Shown here: positions 43,993 to 51,464 of the stretch, piece after piece
Position numbering within the stretch: the stretch's first letter is position 1
Layout: each line of letters begins with the position of its first letter
Translations under genes and position numbers: made by a program
Source: an uncultured Bacilli bacterium
Lineage (GTDB): Bacteria > Bacillota_I > Bacilli_A > RF39 > UBA660
Assembly: GCA_944358505.1 (NCBI GenBank)
Contig: CALVRG010000011.1
Location: 1 to 51,464, forward strand
Length of the DNA: 51,464 nucleotides
Direction of reading: 5' to 3'
The notes under the pieces: generated by a model
Databases searched by the model: none
Told to the model about the DNA's origin: nothing
The model's input: the letters and a program-made list of their open reading frames with translations, nothing else

Positions 43993-44064
43993 TTTTCCAC
44001 AGTTAAAGTTAATAATTTTGTGATATAATATAAGAGAATTATGGGGTTTTCCACAATTTCCACT
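43993..44064. other. Downstream DnaA-box cluster and A+T-rich unwinding candidate
   Basis: In the dnaA-dnaN gap: TTTTCCACA at 43993, TTTTCCACA at 44047 and ATTTCCACT at 44056, the last two in tandem. They are followed at once by about 26 bases of pure A/T up to the dnaN RBS. Bacillus also has its unwinding element here, beside tandem boxes. A clear DnaA-trio was not resolved. Confidence 0.75.
44022..44029 (+). promoter_or_regulatory. Extended -10 promoter of dnaN
   Basis: TGATATAAT with a poor -35 (AGTTAA) that touches the DnaA box at 43993-44001, so DnaA binding could influence it. Confidence 0.5.
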
Positions 44065-44104
44065 ATATAATTATAAATATATAAATAGAAAGAAGGAATA
44101 ATTA

Positions 44105-45232
44105 ATGAAATTTACAATAAAAAAAGAAGTATTGATGGATGCTTTAACTAAAGTATCAAAAGCTATATCTAGTAGAAATGTTATACCAGTTTTGGCAGGC
44201 ATTAAATTTGATCTTACTTATAAAAAGCTTGTTTTAACTGCAAGTGATAATGACATTACAATACAAACTTTTATTAATTGTGATGATGAAGATATTATCA
44301 AAGTACGTGAAGAGGGTAGTATTATTATTCAGGGAAAATATATTTCTGATATTGTTAGGAAATTACCTGATTCTTATATAAATATTGAAGTAGTTGATGA
44401 GTTAAAAATTTTAGTATATACAGAAAATAGTGAATTTAATTTAAATGGTATTAGTGAAAGTGAATATCCTAATATTGATTTAGGGGAAAGTAAAAGCTAT
44501 ATAGAAATCTCTGCAGTGACGTTAAAAGAAATTGTTAATCAAACATCATTTGCAACTTCTATAGATGAAAATAAGGCTATTTTAAATGGTATAAACTTTA
44601 ATATCACCGGTGATATATTAGAATGTAATGCCACAGATTCTTATCGTTTAGCTAGAAAACTTATAAAACTTGATAAGGAAAGTAAAGAAAGTCAAAATAT
44701 TGTTATTCCTAGTCGTAATTTAGTTGAGTTTACAAGAATTATAGATGATAAAGAAGATATTGTTCAAATTCATATATTCAATAATAAAATCTTATTTAAA
44801 TATAAAAATCTTTTATTTCAATCTAGACTTATTAATGGCACTTATCCTAATACTTCTAATTTATTACCTAAAGATTATTTAGTTAAATTACATTTTAATA
44901 TCAATAATTTTTATGATGTTGTTGATAGGGTTAGTATTTTGACTAGTGATAAAGACAAGAATACTGTTACTTTAGAAACTGATGGAAATAACTTAATAAT
45001 GAAATCTTCTAGTGCTGAAATTGGTAGAGTAGAAGAAAAAATGGTTATCTCTAAAGATCAAGATATTGATGTAAAGGTATCATTTAGTTCTAAATATATG
45101 ATGGATGCTTTGAAGTCATTTAATACTGATACTGTAGAGATGTATTTTGTGGGAGAAATTAAGCCTATTTTATTAAAGAGTGAAGAAGATGAAACTTTAA
45201 CTCAATTAGTTTTACCTATTAGAACATATTAA
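44105..45232 (+). CDS. dnaN: DNA polymerase III beta sliding clamp
   Basis: 375 residues, three similar clamp domains: MKFTIKKEVLMDALTKVSKA, middle region ATSIDENKAILNGINFNI with ATDSYRLARK, and C-terminal end MYFVGEIKPILLKS, LVLPIRTY. Tethers polymerase III to DNA. RBS AGAAGGAATAATTA. Confidence 0.98.
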   Translation: MKFTIKKEVLMDALTKVSKAISSRNVIPVLAGIKFDLTYKKLVLTASDNDITIQTFINCDDEDIIKVREEGSIIIQGKYISDIVRKLPDSYINIEVVDELKILVYTENSEFNLNGISESEYPNIDLGESKSYIEISAVTLKEIVNQTSFATSIDENKAILNGINFNITGDILECNATDSYRLARKLIKLDKESKESQNIVIPSRNLVEFTRIIDDKEDIVQIHIFNNKILFKYKNLLFQSRLINGTYPNTSNLLPKDYLVKLHFNINNFYDVVDRVSILTSDKDKNTVTLETDGNNLIMKSSSAEIGRVEEKMVISKDQDIDVKVSFSSKYMMDALKSFNTDTVEMYFVGEIKPILLKSEEDETLTQLVLPIRTY

Positions 45233-45260
45233 AAAGTAAGAAATTTACTTTTTTTTTATT
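45232..45260 (+). terminator. Terminator after dnaN
   Basis: AAAAAGTAA / TTACTTTTT with a 5-base loop and a T-run; it begins at the dnaN stop. Confidence 0.75.
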
Positions 45261-45271
45261 TTTTCGACAAT

Positions 45272-45284
45272 AAAACCAATTTTT
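45272..45284 (+). promoter_or_regulatory. Candidate ComK box upstream of comK
   Basis: AAAA-CCAAT-TTTT fits the AT-box AAAA-N5-TTTT of the Bacillus ComK site. It is followed directly by TTGACA and TATAAT-like sequence. Only one clear box is seen, while ComK normally uses two, and such a motif is easy to find by chance in A+T-rich DNA. Confidence 0.3.
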
Positions 45285-45312
45285 TGACAATATAATATAG
45301 TAGACTGATAGC

Positions 45313-45330
45313 AAAGCAATGAATTGCTTT
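45313..45330 (+). promoter_or_regulatory. Hairpin in the comK leader
   Basis: AAAGCAA-TGAA-TTGCTTT, a 7-bp stem just before GGGGAG of the comK ribosome-binding site. The same stem sequence is used in the comK terminator. Confidence 0.45.
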
Positions 45331-45348
45331 TGAAAGGGGAGACGGATT

Positions 45349-45804
45349 ATGAAAGATTATGAAATTAATGATGACACACTTGCTATTATGCCTGATGATA
45401 TTTGGAATTCAATTGTTATGGAGGATGATTGTGATTATAATATTAAAAAGAAACCTTTAGAAATTGTTGATTATAGTTGTAAATATTTTGGAAGTTCTTA
45501 TTCGGGAAGAAAGAGTGGTGCAAGTGAAATATTGAATAGTGGCTATAAATTACCAATAATGGTGGAAGATACAAGAAATATAATATTTTTTCCTACTACT
45601 AGTCCATTGGATGAAGATTGTGGTTGGATTTCTTTAAAAAATGTTAAGAAATATTGTAAGACTTCCAACGGAAAAACTGAGGTTGAATTTAGAAATGGCA
45701 AAGTAATCACATTAGATATTTCCTACAATTCATTTAATAATCAGATTATGAGAGCGAGTAGATTAGAATCCATTATAAGAAGCAGAAAAGAAAAAGCAAA
45801 ATAA
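45349..45804 (+). CDS. comK: ComK-family competence transcription factor
   Basis: 151 residues that follow Bacillus ComK along nearly their whole length: YEINDDTLAIMPDDIW, PLEIVDYSCKYFGSSYSGRK (36-55), KLPIMVEDTRNIIFFPTTSP (67-86), CGWISLKNVKK, EVEFRNG and ISYNSFNNQI. Bacillus ComK is 192 residues; here the last 35-40 are missing, including the FMLYP tail that MecA grips to deliver ComK to ClpCP. The gene ends with a normal stop and terminator, so this looks like a natural short form. It stands between dnaN and recF, where many Bacilli have the S4-domain gene yaaA. It should activate DNA-uptake genes, which are not in this window. RBS AGGGGAGACGGATT. Confidence 0.9.
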   Translation: MKDYEINDDTLAIMPDDIWNSIVMEDDCDYNIKKKPLEIVDYSCKYFGSSYSGRKSGASEILNSGYKLPIMVEDTRNIIFFPTTSPLDEDCGWISLKNVKKYCKTSNGKTEVEFRNGKVITLDISYNSFNNQIMRASRLESIIRSRKEKAK

Positions 45805-45813
45805 TTGCTTTTT
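45791..45813 (+). terminator. Terminator after comK, stop codon in the loop
   Basis: AAAAAGCAA / TTGCTTTTT with loop AATAA containing the TAA. Confidence 0.75.
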
Positions 45814-45836
45814 TCTATTTTATTGACTTAAAATAT

Positions 45837-45844
45837 GATATAAT
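45837..45844 (+). promoter_or_regulatory. Extended -10 promoter of recF
   Basis: TGATATAAT about 68 bases before recF; the TTGACT nearby is only 10 bases away and cannot be its -35. Confidence 0.5.
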
Positions 45845-45889
45845 AGTCTTGCGTGTATAGGAGTACTAAAATAGGGTGTAGGTGATTAT

Positions 45890-45922
45890 ATGGTCGTTTT
45901 TTTAGTTGAATATGATTGTTAG
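45890..45922 (+). CDS. Possible 10-codon leader ORF overlapping recF
   Basis: Encodes MVVFLVEYDC and ends in TAG 11 bases inside recF. It has the only strong ribosome-binding site in the area (TAGGTGATTAT before its ATG), whereas recF's own ATG has none. It may load ribosomes that then restart on recF. Confidence 0.45.
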   Translation: MVVFLVEYDC

Positions 45923-47024
45923 AACTTTAAAAGTTAATAATTTTCGTAATTATGATAAATTTTTAGTTACTTTAGGAAGTAAAATGAATATTTTTATTGG
46001 AAATAATGCTAGTGGAAAGACTAATATTTTAGAAGCAGTTGCTATTTTAGGATTAACTAAATCTTTTAGAAATGGTATTGAGTCTGATATTATTAAGCTT
46101 AATAAACAAAAGGCAATTATAGAAGGAAGAATTCTGAATAATAAACAAATAAAGGACTTAAAAATTGAATTTAGAGAAAAAGATAAAAATGTTTATATTA
46201 ATTCTAAAAAAGTTAGAAAGTATGCTGATTATATTTCAAATTTAAATATTGTTATATTTACTCCTTTAGATTTAGATATTATTAAAGGATCACCTAGTAT
46301 TAGAAGGAATTTACTTAATATTTCTTTATCACAAATATCTTATTCTTATTTAGTTACTTATAATGAATATAATAAAATTTTAAAAACGCGCAACGAATAT
46401 CTTAAAATTTTATATACTAATGGATTAGCAGATAAAGCTTATTTAGATATTTTAACAGAAAAATTAATAGAGAAGGCTGTTATTATTTATCAAGAAAGAT
46501 ATTCTTATTTGAATAAAATTAATAGTTATATCTCTTCTATTTATTATGATATTACTAATGAATTGATAAATATTAAAGTTAATTATAAGCCTAATATTGA
46601 CATTGATAGTTTTGTTTCTAAAAATATAGAAAATAAATTAAAAGAATGCTATATGAAAAACTTTAAAAAGGAATTGCAGGCTGGAATGACATTATATGGT
46701 CCTCATCGCGATGATTTTGCTTTTTTTATGAATAATTTGGATATGAGAATATATGCTTCACAAGGGCAGCAAAAATGTGTTGTGTTATCATATAAATTGG
46801 CTTCTATTCCTATTTTTAAAGAAACTAGCGGAACTAATCCTGTTTTATTATTAGATGATATTTTTAGTGAACTTGATTTAGAAAAGCGTAATAAATTGCT
46901 AAAGTATATAAATCACGATATTCAAAGTATTATAACAACAACTGATTTAAAAAATATTTCTAAAAAAATATTAAATGATGCTGTTATTTTTAATGTTAGT
47001 GAAGGTAAAATTGAGAGGAGTTAA
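45912..47024 (+). CDS. recF: DNA replication and repair protein RecF
   Basis: SMC-like ATPase that helps load RecA at gaps. 370 residues: Walker A IFIGNNASGKTNILEAVAIL, Arg-rich GSPSIRRNLLNISLSQ, signature YASQGQQKCVVLSYKLA, and Walker B PVLLLDDIFSELD. The ATG (MIVRTLKVNNFRNY) is chosen by homology; its expression seems to depend on a short upstream ORF. It overlaps that ORF and ends within the RBS of gyrB. Confidence 0.97.
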   Translation: MIVRTLKVNNFRNYDKFLVTLGSKMNIFIGNNASGKTNILEAVAILGLTKSFRNGIESDIIKLNKQKAIIEGRILNNKQIKDLKIEFREKDKNVYINSKKVRKYADYISNLNIVIFTPLDLDIIKGSPSIRRNLLNISLSQISYSYLVTYNEYNKILKTRNEYLKILYTNGLADKAYLDILTEKLIEKAVIIYQERYSYLNKINSYISSIYYDITNELINIKVNYKPNIDIDSFVSKNIENKLKECYMKNFKKELQAGMTLYGPHRDDFAFFMNNLDMRIYASQGQQKCVVLSYKLASIPIFKETSGTNPVLLLDDIFSELDLEKRNKLLKYINHDIQSIITTTDLKNISKKILNDAVIFNVSEGKIERS

Positions 47025-47027
47025 GTT

Positions 47028-48950
47028 ATGGAAGAAAAAATTGAAAGTACTTATGATTCTTCTGCTATTCAAGTGCTTGAGGGATTAGAAGCAGTAAGAA
47101 AAAGACCAGGTATGTATATAGGATCTACTAGTTCTAGAGGCCTTCATCATTTAGTATGGGAGATTGTTGATAATGCCATTGATGAAGCTTTAGCTGGATA
47201 TTGTACTCATATTGAGGTTGTAGTTAATAAAGATAATAGTATTACTGTTAAGGATGATGGTAGAGGTATTCCTGTGGATATACATCCTAAAACAGGAAAA
47301 AGCACAGTAGAAACCGTTTATACAGTACTACATGCTGGAGGTAAATTTGGTGGTGGTGGCTATAAAGTATCTGGCGGACTTCATGGTGTTGGTGCAAGTG
47401 TGGTTAATGCTTTATCTGATTGGTTAGAGGTTAAAGTTTATAAGAATGGTAAGGTTTATTATCAAAGATATCAAACTGGTGGACATCCTGTTGAAAATTT
47501 AAAAGTAATTGATAGTTGTGATGAAAATAGAACTGGTACAACTGTAACCTTTAAACCAGATGATCAAATATTTACTGAAACAACTGTTTATGATTATGAT
47601 ATTTTAAAAACTAGGCTTCGTGAACTTGCATTTTTAAATAGAGGACTTCGTATCACTTTATATGATGATAGAGAAGATCCAAAAAAAGATAGTTTTCATT
47701 ATGAAGGTGGTATTCGTGAATATATTGAGATGCTTAATAAAAATAAGAATCCAATTCATGATACAATAATTGATATTTCAGGAGTTATGCAGGATATTTC
47801 TTTGGAAGTTGCTTTACAATATAATGAATCATATAATGCTGCTATTTATTCTTTCGTTAATAATATTACTACTCCTGAAGGCGGAACGCATGAAGATGGA
47901 GTTAGAAGAGCTTTGACTAGGATTTTAAATAAATATGCAGTTAGTCATAACTTTTTGAAAGAAAAAGACGATTCTTTAACTGGTGATGATGTTAGAGAAG
48001 GTCTAACTATGATTATTTCTATTAAGCATCCTAATCCTCAATTTGAAGGACAGACAAAGACTAAACTTGGAAATAGTGAAGTTAGAAGTATTGCTGATAA
48101 GATTTTTTCTGAACCATTCGAAAGATTTTTGCTTGAAAATCCTGATGAGGCAAGGGTAATCATTGAAAAATGTATGACGGCTTCACGAGCTAGAGTAGCT
48201 GCTAAAAAAGCAAGAGAGCTAACTAGACGTAAGGGAGATTTAGATGTTACTAATTTTTATGGAAAATTATCAGATTGTAAAAGTAAGGATGCATCTATAA
48301 GTGAAATTTTCTTAGTAGAGGGAGATTCGGCTGGAGGGTCTGCTATTAAGGGAAGGGATAGTATGACTCAGGCTATATTACCTTTGCGTGGTAAAATTTT
48401 GAATGTTGAGAAAGCTAGACTTGACAGAGCGTTATCTAATGAAGAAATTAGGACTATTATTACAGCTTTTGGTACTGGTATTGGTGAAGAATTTGATATT
48501 TCTAAACTTCGTTATAATAAGATTATTATAATGACAGATGCTGATGTTGATGGTTCTCATATTAGGGTATTGCTTTTAACGCTATTTTACCGCTTTTTTA
48601 GGCCTATTGTTGAAGCGGGACATGTATATGCCGCACAGCCTCCTTTGTTCGTTATTAAGCACGGAAAAACTATTAAATATGTATTAAATGAACAAGAACG
48701 TGATCAGTATTTATCCACACTTGCTCCTAATACAAAGTATGAGATTGCTCGTATGAAAGGTTTGGGTGAGATGGATGCTGAAGAATTAAACGAAACAACT
48801 ATGGATATTAATAAGCGGGTTTTAAGACAAATTACAATAGATGATGTAGTTGCAGCAGATGAGGTTTTCTCTGAACTTATGGGTGAAGAAGTTACTCCAA
48901 GACGTGAATTTATAGAAACAAATGCAACTTATGCTAATTTGGATGTTTAG
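47028..48950 (+). CDS. gyrB: DNA gyrase subunit B
   Basis: 640 residues: GHKL ATPase domain ([44 protein letters not shown]), transducer, and TOPRIM domain with [21 protein letters not shown] and DADVDGSHI. Introduces negative supercoils with GyrA. RBS AGGAGTTAAGTT; the recF stop is 4 bases upstream. Confidence 0.98.
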   Translation: MEEKIESTYDSSAIQVLEGLEAVRKRPGMYIGSTSSRGLHHLVWEIVDNAIDEALAGYCTHIEVVVNKDNSITVKDDGRGIPVDIHPKTGKSTVETVYTVLHAGGKFGGGGYKVSGGLHGVGASVVNALSDWLEVKVYKNGKVYYQRYQTGGHPVENLKVIDSCDENRTGTTVTFKPDDQIFTETTVYDYDILKTRLRELAFLNRGLRITLYDDREDPKKDSFHYEGGIREYIEMLNKNKNPIHDTIIDISGVMQDISLEVALQYNESYNAAIYSFVNNITTPEGGTHEDGVRRALTRILNKYAVSHNFLKEKDDSLTGDDVREGLTMIISIKHPNPQFEGQTKTKLGNSEVRSIADKIFSEPFERFLLENPDEARVIIEKCMTASRARVAAKKARELTRRKGDLDVTNFYGKLSDCKSKDASISEIFLVEGDSAGGSAIKGRDSMTQAILPLRGKILNVEKARLDRALSNEEIRTIITAFGTGIGEEFDISKLRYNKIIIMTDADVDGSHIRVLLLTLFYRFFRPIVEAGHVYAAQPPLFVIKHGKTIKYVLNEQERDQYLSTLAPNTKYEIARMKGLGEMDAEELNETTMDINKRVLRQITIDDVVAADEVFSELMGEEVTPRREFIETNATYANLDV

Positions 48951-48960
48951 GAGGTAAAAT

Positions 48961-51390
48961 ATGGATAGATTAGAACAAAATAATATAGTAAAAGAAGTTA
49001 GGGATTCATTTTTAGATTATTCGATGAGTGTAATTACTTCTCGTGCTATTCCTGACTTAAGAGATGGATTAAAGCCTGTTCATAGGCGAATTTTATATTC
49101 AATGTATGAATCTGGTTATACACCAGATAAACCACATAAAAAAAGTGCAAAGACCGTCGGAGAAGTTATGGGTAATTATCATCCGCATGGAGATTCTAGT
49201 ATTTATGAAGCAATGGTTAGGATGGCTCAGGATTTTTCTTATCGCTATATGTTAATTGATGGCCATGGTAATTTTGGTAATATTGAAGGTTATGGTGCTG
49301 CAGCAATGCGTTATACAGAAGCTAGATTATCAAAAATATCTTTGGAATTACTTAGAAATATTAATAAAAATACAGTAGATTTTGATTCTAACTTTGATGA
49401 AACTACAAAAGAACCTCAAGTGTTACCATCAAGGTTTCCTAATATTTTAGTAAATGGTACTACTGGAATTGCTGTTGGTATGGCTACAAATATACCTCCT
49501 CATAATTTAAAGGAAGTAATTGATGGTTGTGTGGCTTATATTGATAATCCTGATATTGATGTGGATGGCTTAATGCAATATATTAAAGGGCCTGATTTTC
49601 CTACTGGTGCTTCAATATTAGGAAATAGTGGTATTAGAAAAGCTTATGAAACAGGTAGAGGAACTATTACTATTAGGAGTAGGGCACAAATTGAAGAAAA
49701 AAATGGTAAACAATATATAATTATTGATGAAGTTCCTTATGGTGTTAATACATTAGAGTTGAAAAATAAAGTTGCTGAATTAGTTCATAATAAGACTATT
49801 GAAGGAATTTCTGATTATCATTCAGATTTAAAAAATGGTATTAAAATTACAATAACATTAAAAAAGGATGCTAATGCTCAAGTAGTTTTGAATAAACTTT
49901 ATAAGCATACGCAATTTCAAACTAGTTATGGAATAATTCTGTTAATGTTAGATCAAGGTGTTCCAAAAACTTTAGGTTTAAAGGATATAATTGCTAAATA
50001 TATTGATTTTCAAAGGGAAGTAATTATTAGGAGAACTAGATTTGATTTAGACAATGCAGAAAAACGTGTTCATATTTTAGAAGGATTAAAAATTGCATTA
50101 GATCATATTGATGAAGTTATTAAACTAATTAGAGGATCTAAATCTGATGAAGAAGCAAGAAATGGTTTAATGAGTAAATTTGGTTTAAGTGAAGTTCAAG
50201 CAAATGCAATTCTTGAAATGAGGCTTAGACGATTAACTGGATTAGAAAGAGAAAAAATAGAAAATGAACTTGCAGAATTACTTAAATTAATATCTTCTTT
50301 AAATGATATTTTAAGTAGCGATGCTAAAGTTTTAGAGGTTATAAAAAAAGAACTTTTGGAAATTAGAGATAAATATGGTGATGATAGAAGAACTAATATT
50401 GATATGACTGCTATAGAGTATATTGAGGACGAATCCTTAATTCCTGTAGAGGATATAATTGTAACTTTAACTAATAAAGGATATATAAAAAGATTAAGAG
50501 CTGATACTTATAAATCACAAAATCGTGGTGGTGTTGGTATTAAAGGTATGTCAACAAACGAAGAAGATTTTGTTAAGCAGCTAATTTCTATGAAAACTCA
50601 TGATTATATACTATTTTTCTCAAATAAAGGAAGAGTATATCGTTTGAAAGGATATGAAATTCCTGAATTCAGTCGTCAATCTAAAGGTATACCAGTAGTT
50701 AATTTATTGTCATTGGAGCAAAAGGAGAACATTAGTTCGACTATATGTTTAGAACCATCTGTGGAAAACTATAAATATTTAATTTTTGTTACAAAGAATG
50801 GTTTAGTTAAAAGAACTGAAATAAATGAGTTTGACAATATAAGAAAAAGCGGTAAAATTGCAATTGTTCTTAAGGAAGATGACGAACTAATAGCTGTGGA
50901 TAAAACAACAGGTAATAATGAAGTAATTATAGGTGCTAGTAATGGTCGAATGGTAAGATTTGTTGAAAATGAGATAAGATCAATGGGAAGAGGTACTTCT
51001 GGAGTTAAAGGTATTGATCTTGATGGAAGCATTGTTGTTGGTGCAAATGTTGTTTGTGGAAATCAAGAAGTTTTAATTGTAACTAGTAATGGTTATGGTA
51101 AAAAAACAAGTATAAATGAATATAGATTAACTCATAGAGGTAGTAAGGGTGTAAAAGCTTTAAATATGACAGAAAAGAACGGATTAATGATATCATTAAA
51201 TTGTATTAATGATAATCAAAGCGATAATAAAGATGTCATGATAATTACTGATGGAGGCGTAGTTATGCGGATGCCAATGTCACAGATTTCTACATTAAAA
51301 CGAGCTACACAAGGAGTTAGACTTATTCATTTAAAAGATAATCAAAACGTATCAACAATTACTGTTGTTGATAAAGAGGAGGAAATGTGA
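48961..51390 (+). CDS. gyrA: DNA gyrase subunit A
   Basis: 809 residues. Breakage-reunion domain with catalytic Tyr118 ([10 protein letters not shown]) and the quinolone region [17 protein letters not shown]: Ser79 and Glu83 correspond to E. coli Ser83 and Asp87 and look wild type, so no gyrA resistance mutation is predicted. The C-terminal beta-pinwheel has repeats such as [20 protein letters not shown] and [24 protein letters not shown]. Ends in TGA. The 74 bases after it contain no gene, only a TGGTAAAAT (extended -10-like). Confidence 0.98.
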   Translation: MDRLEQNNIVKEVRDSFLDYSMSVITSRAIPDLRDGLKPVHRRILYSMYESGYTPDKPHKKSAKTVGEVMGNYHPHGDSSIYEAMVRMAQDFSYRYMLIDGHGNFGNIEGYGAAAMRYTEARLSKISLELLRNINKNTVDFDSNFDETTKEPQVLPSRFPNILVNGTTGIAVGMATNIPPHNLKEVIDGCVAYIDNPDIDVDGLMQYIKGPDFPTGASILGNSGIRKAYETGRGTITIRSRAQIEEKNGKQYIIIDEVPYGVNTLELKNKVAELVHNKTIEGISDYHSDLKNGIKITITLKKDANAQVVLNKLYKHTQFQTSYGIILLMLDQGVPKTLGLKDIIAKYIDFQREVIIRRTRFDLDNAEKRVHILEGLKIALDHIDEVIKLIRGSKSDEEARNGLMSKFGLSEVQANAILEMRLRRLTGLEREKIENELAELLKLISSLNDILSSDAKVLEVIKKELLEIRDKYGDDRRTNIDMTAIEYIEDESLIPVEDIIVTLTNKGYIKRLRADTYKSQNRGGVGIKGMSTNEEDFVKQLISMKTHDYILFFSNKGRVYRLKGYEIPEFSRQSKGIPVVNLLSLEQKENISSTICLEPSVENYKYLIFVTKNGLVKRTEINEFDNIRKSGKIAIVLKEDDELIAVDKTTGNNEVIIGASNGRMVRFVENEIRSMGRGTSGVKGIDLDGSIVVGANVVCGNQEVLIVTSNGYGKKTSINEYRLTHRGSKGVKALNMTEKNGLMISLNCINDNQSDNKDVMIITDGGVVMRMPMSQISTLKRATQGVRLIHLKDNQNVSTITVVDKEEEM

Positions 51391-51464
51391 TTATAATACC
51401 TTTAAAGTTCACACTAAATAAAAAGAACTAAAATATGGTAAAATTTATTTAGAAAGAACTTTGG

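Noticed and set aside
1..51464. CRISPR arrays, insertion sequences, prophage, tRNA or rRNA genes
   Set aside because: None seen: no spaced direct repeats, transposase or phage genes, or cloverleaf with conserved TTCGAATC-type arm was noticed.
51391..51464. Start of another gene after gyrA
   Set aside because: Only a promoter-like TGGTAAAAT is visible; no start codon with a ribosome-binding site lies before the window ends.

Overview
The window is very A+T-rich chromosomal DNA from a member of the Firmicutes, in or near the class Bacilli. It carries the replication origin. TGA is used as an ordinary stop codon (agrC and gyrA end in TGA), which argues against the Mycoplasma genetic code. Shine-Dalgarno sequences are AGGAGG- or GGTGAT-like throughout. 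Homologues of SpoIIQ, SpoIIR, GerQ and ComK place the organism in a lineage derived from spore-forming, competence-encoding Bacilli. The compact gene set and low GC would fit an uncultured gut-type lineage (Erysipelotrichia/RF39-like), but that placement is an inference.

Layout. The origin lies around dnaA (about 42.3-44.1 kb), with DnaA-box clusters on both sides of the gene. To its right, on the plus strand, run dnaA, dnaN, a comK homologue (where many Bacilli have yaaA), recF, gyrB and gyrA. To its left nearly everything is on the minus strand. First comes the classic origin-left cluster: rpmH, rnpA, yidC, jag, mnmE, mnmG, rsmG, a noc-like gene, parA, parB, an MscS channel, a DUF951 gene, an AbgT-type transporter, ychF, rpsF-ssb-rpsR, a shortened GdpP-like DHH gene, rplI, dnaB, a LysM-G5-M23 peptidase, walJ, rlmH and ung. 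A small plus-strand island follows (18.6-21.5 kb: class A PBP, gerQ, a LemA-like gene). The minus strand then resumes with ywiB, argS, rpoE, prfA, prmC, spoIIR, mntP, a 34-codon ORF, fba, murA, an SGNH-like protein, rpmE, rpiB, a DUF1146 gene, spoIIQ, mreB/mbl and tagO. The left end holds an agr-type quorum-sensing locus (agrB and agrD on plus, agrA and agrC on minus, convergent), a cold-shock gene, hpf and the start of secA. From memory, this order follows the Bacillus subtilis left arm from oriC towards secA, with long stretches of intervening genes removed.

How the genes work together. The core supplies replication start and segregation (DnaA, DnaN, DnaB, SSB, gyrase, ParA/ParB, Noc), translation and RNA modification, membrane insertion and secretion (YidC, SecA), and wall synthesis and shape (MurA, TagO, MreB, PBP, M23 peptidase). 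Accessory signals are cell-cell signalling (agr), a competence regulator placed inside the origin cluster, and sporulation genes.

Most notable points: (1) the convergent agrBD/agrAC locus with a candidate CAWWM thiolactone peptide; (2) a ComK homologue beside dnaN that lacks the C-terminal tail used by MecA; (3) many intrinsic terminators whose hairpin contains or touches the stop codon; (4) hairpins that could cover the ribosome-binding sites of spoIIR and mntP; (5) domain changes in GdpP-like, Noc-like and SGNH-like proteins. No rRNA, tRNA, CRISPR array, insertion sequence or prophage was seen.
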